A stretch of 64,000 nucleotides of DNA from positions 183,407 through 247,406 of the forward strand of contig NZ_QEQK01000005.1 of assembly GCF_003151135.1 (NCBI RefSeq). Reading direction: 5' to 3'. Shown in pieces: positions 57,901-64,000 of this stretch (position 1 is its first letter; every line of letters starts with the position of its first letter). The notes below the pieces were generated by a model that was not told where the DNA came from, did no database searches, and was given only the letters and a program-made list of their open reading frames with translations. The position numbers and the translations under genes were made by a program. Source of the stretch: Abyssibacter profundi (GTDB lineage Bacteria > Pseudomonadota > Gammaproteobacteria > Nevskiales > OUC007).

Positions 57901-58356
57901 ATGATCAGCTTCAGCGGGACCGACCTGCTGACAATGGACACCAAGGGGCGCGTCGCCGTACCGGCACGCTATCGCCAGCCCCTGTCCGAGCTGTGTGGTG
58001 CCCGCTTGAAAATCACCGTGCCTGCCAAACCGACCGATCGCCTGCTGGTGCTGTACCCGCTCCCCGAGTGGGAAAACGTCCAGGCCCAGCTCAAGGCCTT
58101 GCCGTCCACCGGGCCTTACGAATTCCTCAAGCGGCGCATCGTGGGTCATGCCAAGGACATCGAACTCGATAAGCAGGGCCGCATGCTGGTTCCGCCGGAA
58201 CTGCGCGACGCCGCGCAACTCGAGCAGCGCATCGCGATTGTGGGCCAGATCAACAAGCTGGAAATCTGGTCAGAGCCGCTATACCGCGAGGCCATGGCGC
58301 CGGAGCAGGTGTCCTCAGAAGATCTGGAAGCTGCATTGGCAGAGGTCAGTCTGTGA
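57901..58356 (+). CDS. mraZ: Transcriptional regulator MraZ
   Basis: A 151-residue AbrB-like protein with two SpoVT-AbrB repeats: TMDTKGRVAVPARYR near residue 15 and ELDKQGRMLVPPELR near residue 90. It represses the dcw cluster through the repeats upstream. GAGGG lies 7 bases before the ATG. It heads the dcw cluster, followed by rsmH. Confidence 0.96.
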   Translation: MISFSGTDLLTMDTKGRVAVPARYRQPLSELCGARLKITVPAKPTDRLLVLYPLPEWENVQAQLKALPSTGPYEFLKRRIVGHAKDIELDKQGRMLVPPELRDAAQLEQRIAIVGQINKLEIWSEPLYREAMAPEQVSSEDLEAALAEVSL

Positions 58357-58393
58357 CATGGGCGTTGCAGCAACAGCTGGAGTTCCTCGGGTG

Positions 58394-59326
58394 ATGGCGG
58401 CTTCCCATCACCACACGTCGGTGCTGTACGACGCGGCCATTGATGCACTGGCCGTGCGGCCGGATGGCGTTTATATCGACGGCACCTTTGGCCGGGGCGG
58501 TCACACCGCCGGGTTGCTCGAACAGCTCGGACCTGCGGGGCGGGTCATCGCATTCGATAAGGACTTGGCGGCTTGTCAGGCCGGCTGGTCGCGATTCGGC
58601 GCGGATGGGCGTCTCACGCTGGTCCACGCCGGTTTCGAGACGCTGGGTCAATGGGTGCGCGACGCCGGATTGATGGGGCATGTGGACGGGCTGTTGCTGG
58701 ACTTGGGTGTGTCCTCGCCTCAGCTGGACAATGCCGAACGCGGATTCAGTTTCATGCGCGCCGGCCCGCTGGACATGCGCATGGACGCGACGGCCGGCGA
58801 GACGGCCGCGGACTGGCTTGCCCGCGCGGATGCCCGTGAAATCGCTGACGTGCTCTGGCGCTACGGTGATGAGCGGCAGTCGCGCCGCATTGCCGCCGCG
58901 ATTGTCCGCCAGCGCGATGCCGAACCTCTGACGACGACGACACAGCTGGCGCAGCTCATCGAATCGATTGTGCGTCGCACGCCGGGTGGCTCGCATCCGG
59001 CCACGCGCAGCTTCCAGGCCATTCGTATGCATATCAATGGCGAAATGGCTGCGTTGGAAGCGGTGTTGGACCAGGCGATGGAGGTGCTGGCTGATGGCGG
59101 TCGCCTGGCGGTGATCAGCTTCCATTCCCTGGAAGATCGGATTGTCAAGCGGTTCATGCGCGGCTATGCCCAGCCGCCGCTGCCTCCGGTGCCGGCAGCG
59201 CCGAGACCACCGGCAGAGCTGGATATCGTGCTGCGTAAGTTGCGTCCCGGCCCCGACGAGGTGGCCACCAACCCGCGTGCGCGTAGCGCCACCCTGCGAG
59301 CGGCCGAACGCCGCCGGCGGAGGTGA
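58394..59326 (+). CDS. rsmH: 16S rRNA (cytosine(1402)-N4)-methyltransferase
   Basis: A 310-residue SAM methyltransferase acting on the same nucleotide as RsmI. It begins HHHTSVLYDAAIDAL, then GVYIDGTFGRGGHT (SAM site), LLLDLGVSSPQLD and the NPRARSATLRAAERRRR tail. I prefer the ATG at 58394, which matches the E. coli N-terminus and has GGAG 11 bases upstream; an ATG at 58358 is also open. Confidence 0.95.
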   Translation: MAASHHHTSVLYDAAIDALAVRPDGVYIDGTFGRGGHTAGLLEQLGPAGRVIAFDKDLAACQAGWSRFGADGRLTLVHAGFETLGQWVRDAGLMGHVDGLLLDLGVSSPQLDNAERGFSFMRAGPLDMRMDATAGETAADWLARADAREIADVLWRYGDERQSRRIAAAIVRQRDAEPLTTTTQLAQLIESIVRRTPGGSHPATRSFQAIRMHINGEMAALEAVLDQAMEVLADGGRLAVISFHSLEDRIVKRFMRGYAQPPLPPVPAAPRPPAELDIVLRKLRPGPDEVATNPRARSATLRAAERRRRR

Positions 59327-59329
59327 GCC

Positions 59330-59596
59330 ATGCGAAGAGTTCTGGGTTCTGCCGTGATCGCAGCCTTGATTGCGACCACGGCCATCGCCGTTGCGGTGAG
59401 CAAGCACCGTAGTCGCGCGCTACTGGACGCTCAGCAGGAGCTGAGCTGGGAGCGCGACCGCCTCAAGACCGAGTGGGCGCAGCTTCAGTTGGAAGAAGCT
59501 GCGCTGGCAGCGCACGGCCGTGTCGAGCGCGTGGCTCGCGAACGTCTGGACATGCGTGAACCCACGGACTTCGTCGCCGTGCAGGAGGCACCATGA
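59330..59596 (+). CDS. ftsL: Cell division protein FtsL
   Basis: An 88-residue bitopic protein: short cytoplasmic end, membrane helix (about 5-24), then a periplasmic leucine-zipper-like coiled coil with LLDAQQELSWERDRLKTEW. It joins FtsB and FtsQ in the divisome. Low conservation means the call rests on size, topology and position between rsmH and ftsI. It overlaps ftsI by 4 bases. Confidence 0.92.
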   Translation: MRRVLGSAVIAALIATTAIAVAVSKHRSRALLDAQQELSWERDRLKTEWAQLQLEEAALAAHGRVERVARERLDMREPTDFVAVQEAP

Positions 59597-61344
59597 GCCG
59601 CACGGGCAACCAACGTCTGATCGAACTCGAACCCCAGCCCGTGAGCCCCTGGCGCGCGCGCGCCATTCTTGGCGTGTTGGCGTTGGGCATGGTCACGCTG
59701 GTCGGACGTGCATTCGAGTTGCAGGTCCGCGATCGGGATTTCCTGGAGGCCGAGGGCGCCAAGCGCTTTGAACGCAGCATCGAGGTGCCGGCGGGGCGCG
59801 CGGCGATTCGGGATCGCCGGGGCGAGCCGCTGGCGTTGTCGGCGCCGGTGGAGTCGCTGTGGGCCGTGCCTGAGGACCTGTTGGCGGATACCGAGGCGCT
59901 GCCTCTGGTCGCAAGACTGTTGGGTCAGCGGACCGATGAGTTCCGCGCATTTCTCGAGGCCCGCGCAACCCGCCGTTTTGTCTACCTGCAGCGGCACATG
60001 GCCCCCGCGGATGCACGCCGGATCAAGGCGGTTGGCGCCAATGGCGTGTTTCTCCAGCGAGAGTACCGGCGGTTTTATCCGGCGGGTGAAATCGCCTCCC
60101 AGCTGGTCGGTGTGACGAACATCGACAACCGGGGCCAGGAAGGGATGGAGCTGGCCTACGACGCCTTGCTTCAGGGCACGCCAGGCAGTCGTCGTGTGAT
60201 CCGCGATCGGACGGGACGCGTGGTCGAGGACCTCGCCGAATTCACGCCGCCGGACCCTGGCGAAGATCTCTACCTCTCTATCGATCTGCGCCTGCAGTAC
60301 GTGGCCTACCGCGAGCTAAAGGATGCCGTGGAGCGCACAGGGGCCCGGGGAGGCCTCGTGCTGTTGTTGGATCCGCGCAGCGGTGAGGTCCTGGCCATGG
60401 CGAGCCAGCCGGGGTTCAACCCCAACCGGCGTGAGGAGCTGGGTGGCGCCGGCGTGCGCAACCGCGTCATCACCGACACCTTCGAGCCCGGCTCGACCGT
60501 CAAGCCCTTGCTAATTGCGCATGCGATGCAGGCGGGCGTGATCGACTGGCGCACGCAAATCGATACCGGCGTGGGCTTCTACAAGGTGGGGCGGCTAACC
60601 GTGCGCGACATCAACGGCTACGGACGGCTCGATCTGGCCGGTGTATTGCGCAAGTCCAGCAATGTCGGAGCCGCCAAAATTGGCTTGAAGCTGGGGCCGG
60701 AGGGCATCTGGTCGGCCTATCACAGCTTCGGTCTGGCCGAGCCCGTGGGCTCCGGCTTTCCCGGTGAGGCCTCGGGGGTCATGCGCCACTTCACCGAATG
60801 GGGGGAGATCGCCACGGCGACCTCGTCCTACGGTTACGGTTTGGCCGTGTCGGCCCTGCAGCTGGGCCGAGCGTACGCTGCCCTGGCCAACGATGGGCAG
60901 CTGCGTCCGCTGTCGCTGGTCCGGCGAGACACGCCTCCGGAGACCGCGCGCCAAGTGGTGGCCGCGGAGCATGCGCAGCGTGTTCGACACTGGCTCGAGG
61001 GCGTGGTGGCGCCGGACGGAACGGCGCGGCGTGCGGCGGTGCCGGGTTATCGCGTGGCCGGCAAGACCGGCACGGTGCGCAAGGTCAAGGCTGATGGCTA
61101 CGCCGAAGACGCCCATATGGCCATGTTTGCCGGCATGTTGCCGGCCGACAATCCTCAGGTCGTCGGTCTTGTGGTGATCGATGAGCCACAGCGTGGCGGT
61201 TACTACGGCGGCGTCATCGCCGCGCCGGTGTTCGCCAATGTCATGAAAAGTGCGGCCCGGCTGCTGCGTATTCCGCCAGCGGACTTTGAGCCGTCGGCGC
61301 CGGAGGGGCTCACGGCCTCGGCGGATGGAGCGTCACCGACATGA
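59593..61344 (+). CDS. ftsI: Peptidoglycan transpeptidase FtsI (PBP3)
   Basis: Septal class B PBP of 583 residues. One N-terminal membrane helix (about 18-38) leads to a PBP dimer domain and the transpeptidase domain with SxxK S301-TVK304, SSN at 355-357 and KTG at 491-493. It cross-links septal peptidoglycan. It lies between ftsL and murE with overlaps at both ends. Confidence 0.96.
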   Translation: MSRTGNQRLIELEPQPVSPWRARAILGVLALGMVTLVGRAFELQVRDRDFLEAEGAKRFERSIEVPAGRAAIRDRRGEPLALSAPVESLWAVPEDLLADTEALPLVARLLGQRTDEFRAFLEARATRRFVYLQRHMAPADARRIKAVGANGVFLQREYRRFYPAGEIASQLVGVTNIDNRGQEGMELAYDALLQGTPGSRRVIRDRTGRVVEDLAEFTPPDPGEDLYLSIDLRLQYVAYRELKDAVERTGARGGLVLLLDPRSGEVLAMASQPGFNPNRREELGGAGVRNRVITDTFEPGSTVKPLLIAHAMQAGVIDWRTQIDTGVGFYKVGRLTVRDINGYGRLDLAGVLRKSSNVGAAKIGLKLGPEGIWSAYHSFGLAEPVGSGFPGEASGVMRHFTEWGEIATATSSYGYGLAVSALQLGRAYAALANDGQLRPLSLVRRDTPPETARQVVAAEHAQRVRHWLEGVVAPDGTARRAAVPGYRVAGKTGTVRKVKADGYAEDAHMAMFAGMLPADNPQVVGLVVIDEPQRGGYYGGVIAAPVFANVMKSAARLLRIPPADFEPSAPEGLTASADGASPT

Positions 61345-62873
61345 TGGTGCCCATGCCTCAACGGCCTTGTGAGTTGGCCCGCCTGGTCGATGGTCTCGTG
61401 GACTCTGCCGGCGATCTGAGCGTTTCCATCCACGGAGTGGAGAGCGACTCGCGGCGGGTCCGTGACGGTAGCTTGTTCCTGGCCTGCAGCGGATTCGAAT
61501 CGCATGGCCTGAACTATCTGCCGGAAGCGCTGCGGAATGGTGCGGCCGCCGTGCTGTGGGAGCCGGAGCCGGGCGTGGAGCCTCCGGACATCCCGATTCC
61601 GGCGTGGCCGGTTCCGCAGCTTCGGCGCCATGCCGGAGAGATCGCGGCGCGTTACTACGAACGGCCGTCGCGGGAACTGTTCAGCGTTGGCATTACCGGC
61701 ACGGATGGCAAGACATCTACGGCGTATCTGCTGGCGCATGCCCTGACCAAACTGGGTGACCCGGCGGGATACCTTGGCACGCTGGGTTACGGCCCGGTCG
61801 ATGCACTGGAGCTGGCAACCCACACCACGCCCGATGCCGTGCGCATTCAGCGATGGATGCGACGCCTGGTCGATGATCGCGCCAAGGCCATGGTGATGGA
61901 GACCTCGTCGCATGCGCTGGACCAGGGGCGGGTGGCCGGCGTGGAGTTTGATGTCGGCATCCTGACCAATGTCGGTCGGGATCACCTGGATTACCACGGC
62001 GATTTGGAGCGGTACGCAGCGGCCAAGCGGCGGCTGTTCGATATGCCGGATCTGGGCCTGGCGGTATTAAACCGGGACGATGACCTGGGTCGCGCGTGGG
62101 CCGAAGAACTGAGCCCGGCGTTGCCTGTTTGCACGTATGGCATCGAAGGCGACATGCCCGAACAGGCTCGGTACGCCATTGCCCGCGATGTGCAGCTGGC
62201 GACCCAGGGCCTGCAGTTTCGGCTGCAAACGCCCGCGGGCTCGCGCGTCGTCCAAAGCGGATTGCTGGGACGCTTCAACATCTACAACTTGCTCGCGGCC
62301 GCCGCGGTTCTGGAGTTTCGTGGCTATGCGCTGGACCGGATCGCCGAGGTCCTCGGCAAGTTGGGGACCGTTCCGGGGCGCATGGAAGGGTTCTCCGCCC
62401 CGGGTCTGCCCTTGGCCGTGGTTGACTATGCCCATACGCCGCAGGCGTTGGCGCATGCGCTGGAGTCGCTGCGTCCACACTGCGAAGGGCGGCTGATCTG
62501 CGTGTTCGGCTGTGGCGGGGACCGCGATACCGGCAAGCGCCAACTCATGGGCAGTGCGGCAGCCCGACTGGCCGATGCGGTCGTGGTCACCGACGACAAT
62601 CCACGTAGCGAGTCGCCCTTCGACATCGTCGCGGCCATCGTGTCCGGAATGGGCGACCGTCGGCATGTCCGTGTCGAACATGATCGTGAGGTGGCGATAC
62701 GCACGGCGATCGAGCAGGCGCGAGCCGGCGATGTTGTCCTCGTGGCGGGCAAGGGGCACGAAACCGAACAAATTATTGGTAGTGAGCGCCGGCCGTTCTC
62801 CGACCGGGGTGTGGTCGCAGCCGTACTGCAGACGCTCGGCGGGCAGCCAGGAGGTCGTCATGGCGACGCTTGA
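61341..62873 (+). CDS. murE: UDP-MurNAc-L-Ala-D-Glu:meso-DAP ligase
   Basis: A 510-residue Mur ligase that adds the third stem residue. The ATP loop is GITGTDGKTSTAY near residue 115. The DNPRSE motif near the C-terminus is the meso-diaminopimelate selectivity motif, so the stem peptide is DAP type. Its start overlaps the ftsI stop by 4 bases and its end overlaps murF by 14. Confidence 0.96.
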   Translation: MMVPMPQRPCELARLVDGLVDSAGDLSVSIHGVESDSRRVRDGSLFLACSGFESHGLNYLPEALRNGAAAVLWEPEPGVEPPDIPIPAWPVPQLRRHAGEIAARYYERPSRELFSVGITGTDGKTSTAYLLAHALTKLGDPAGYLGTLGYGPVDALELATHTTPDAVRIQRWMRRLVDDRAKAMVMETSSHALDQGRVAGVEFDVGILTNVGRDHLDYHGDLERYAAAKRRLFDMPDLGLAVLNRDDDLGRAWAEELSPALPVCTYGIEGDMPEQARYAIARDVQLATQGLQFRLQTPAGSRVVQSGLLGRFNIYNLLAAAAVLEFRGYALDRIAEVLGKLGTVPGRMEGFSAPGLPLAVVDYAHTPQALAHALESLRPHCEGRLICVFGCGGDRDTGKRQLMGSAAARLADAVVVTDDNPRSESPFDIVAAIVSGMGDRRHVRVEHDREVAIRTAIEQARAGDVVLVAGKGHETEQIIGSERRPFSDRGVVAAVLQTLGGQPGGRHGDA

Positions 62874-64000
62874 CTGGGTGGCCGAGGCCACAGGTGGCCA
62901 GCTGATCGGCGCGTCCGCACCGTTTACATCGGTGACCCAGGACACCCGGAATTTGAGGCCGGGTGGGTTGTACGTGGCGCTGCGTGGCGAGCGCTTCGAC
63001 GGTCACAGCTTCGTGCGTCGCGCCGCGTCGCTGGGTGCGGCCGGTGCGCTGGTGGCCGAAGCCAGTGATAGTCCGCTGCCTCAGGTGCAGGTGACCGACA
63101 CGCTGGCCGCATTGCAGGTCATGGCGCGTCGCTGGCTGGAGCGCTTTGACGTGCCCGTCGTCGCCGTCACCGGTAGCAATGGCAAGACCACGGTCAAGCA
63201 GATGCTCGCCGCCATTCTGGGCGGTGTCGGACCGACATTGGCGACGGCCGGCAATTTCAACAACCACATCGGCTTGCCACTGACGCTGATGCGTCTGGAT
63301 GGCTCGCATCGGTTCGCGGTGTTGGAGATGGGAGCGAACAAGCCTGGCGACATCGCTGAGCTGGTCGCCATTGCGCCACCCCGGGTCGCTCTGATTACCC
63401 ATGCCGCCGCGGCGCACCTGGCCGGATTTGGTGGACTCGATGGCGTGGCTCGAACCAAGGGTGAGATCTATGGCGGCCTGCAGTCTGGCGGCACCGCCGT
63501 GATCAATGCTGACGACCGTTATGCCGCGCAGTGGGCACAGACGGCCCAGGGGGCTTCGCAGATCCGTTTCGGGCTGGATCAGCCTGCGGATGTGACGGCC
63601 TCCGATCTGCAGATGTCGCCCGCAGCGACACGGCTGACGTTGCAGGTCGCGGGTCGCTCCGTGGCGCTGGAGCTGCCGTTGTCCGGCCGCCACAACGTCA
63701 TGAACGCACTCGCTGCCGCCGCTGCGGCGCACGCACTGGGCATCTCGTTGCCGCAGATTGCCGATGGACTGGCCCGGCTGGAACCAGCACCTGGGCGGCT
63801 GACGCCGCGGACAGCCGACTGCGGAGCCGCCCTGCTAGACGACAGCTACAACGCGAACCCGACCTCTTTGCAGGCGGCGCTGGCGGTCTTGGCCCAGGCC
63901 GATGGCAAGCGCTGGCTTGCCCTGGGGAACATGAACGAACTGGGGAGCAATGCCGTGGAGGCACATGTCGAGGCGGGCCGTCAGGCGCGCGCTGCCGGAG
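62860..64000 (+). CDS. murF: UDP-MurNAc-tripeptide:D-Ala-D-Ala ligase, 3' end cut by window edge
   Basis: Last cytoplasmic Mur ligase. About 380 residues are present. It begins MATLDWVAEATGGQLIG; the ATP loop is VTGSNGKTTVKQML near residue 105 and NFNNHIGLPLTL follows, with the C-terminal domain opening LLDDSYNANPTSLQAAL. The remaining C-terminus lies beyond base 64000. Confidence 0.96.
   Translation, partial: MATLDWVAEATGGQLIGASAPFTSVTQDTRNLRPGGLYVALRGERFDGHSFVRRAASLGAAGALVAEASDSPLPQVQVTDTLAALQVMARRWLERFDVPVVAVTGSNGKTTVKQMLAAILGGVGPTLATAGNFNNHIGLPLTLMRLDGSHRFAVLEMGANKPGDIAELVAIAPPRVALITHAAAAHLAGFGGLDGVARTKGEIYGGLQSGGTAVINADDRYAAQWAQTAQGASQIRFGLDQPADVTASDLQMSPAATRLTLQVAGRSVALELPLSGRHNVMNALAAAAAAHALGISLPQIADGLARLEPAPGRLTPRTADCGAALLDDSYNANPTSLQAALAVLAQADGKRWLALGNMNELGSNAVEAHVEAGRQARAAG

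Overview
The window is a high G+C stretch of a chromosome, almost wall to wall housekeeping genes. It fits a gammaproteobacterium outside the Enterobacterales. The block kdsD-kdsC-lptCAB-rpoN-hpf-ptsN, the ibaG-murA-hisG-hisD-petABC-sspAB run and the yraN-lpoA-rsmI-rnpB-mraZ-rsmH-ftsLI-murEF run follow the order known from Pseudomonas-like and Xanthomonas-like genomes. The hprK-rapZ-EIIA-HPr-EI-mgtE extension is typical of Xanthomonadales, Chromatiales and relatives. I cannot name a genus. I see no insertion sequence, prophage, CRISPR array, tRNA or rRNA.

Left part (1-20,900): a truncated ammonium transporter gene behind a hairpin-rich leader; an azoreductase/pirin pair divergent from a LysR regulator; thiC under a TPP riboswitch; an SDR oxidoreductase; the small membrane protein YqaE; a remnant of a DJ-1/PfpI gene; membrane proteins; a Crp/Fnr regulator; exonuclease I; ComEA; a cyclase fused to a degenerate alpha/beta-hydrolase domain; an ABC-F/DksA-like pair; gloB, arsC, ndh; and two soluble sensor-less histidine kinases.

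Middle (20,900-41,600): a pyrophosphate module (ppa, PPi-dependent pfp) next to a LID-less adenylate kinase; rnd; mpl and pmbA; mscS, msrB and mgtE; a regulatory PTS (EI, HPr, a mannose-family EIIA, RapZ, a short HprK, PtsN) joined to hpf and rpoN; and the LPS genes lptB, lptA, lptC, kdsC, kdsD with a Ca/Na antiporter. Most of the PTS and LPS genes overlap or abut, so translational coupling is likely.

Right part (41,600-64,000): an unexplained structured intergenic segment; a photolyase; an ABC-2 exporter where many relatives carry the mla operon; ibaG, murA, hisG, hisD; the bc1 complex with sspAB; a FAD-linked oxidase; yraN, lpoA, rsmI; RNase P RNA; and the start of the dcw cell-wall/division cluster, with a clear promoter and MraZ operator repeats, running into a truncated murF.

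I found no clearly new multi-gene system. The best leads are the dead hydrolase-cyclase fusion, the paired sensor-less kinases with a small antisense ORF, the short HprK, and the possible small RNA near 41.7 kb.
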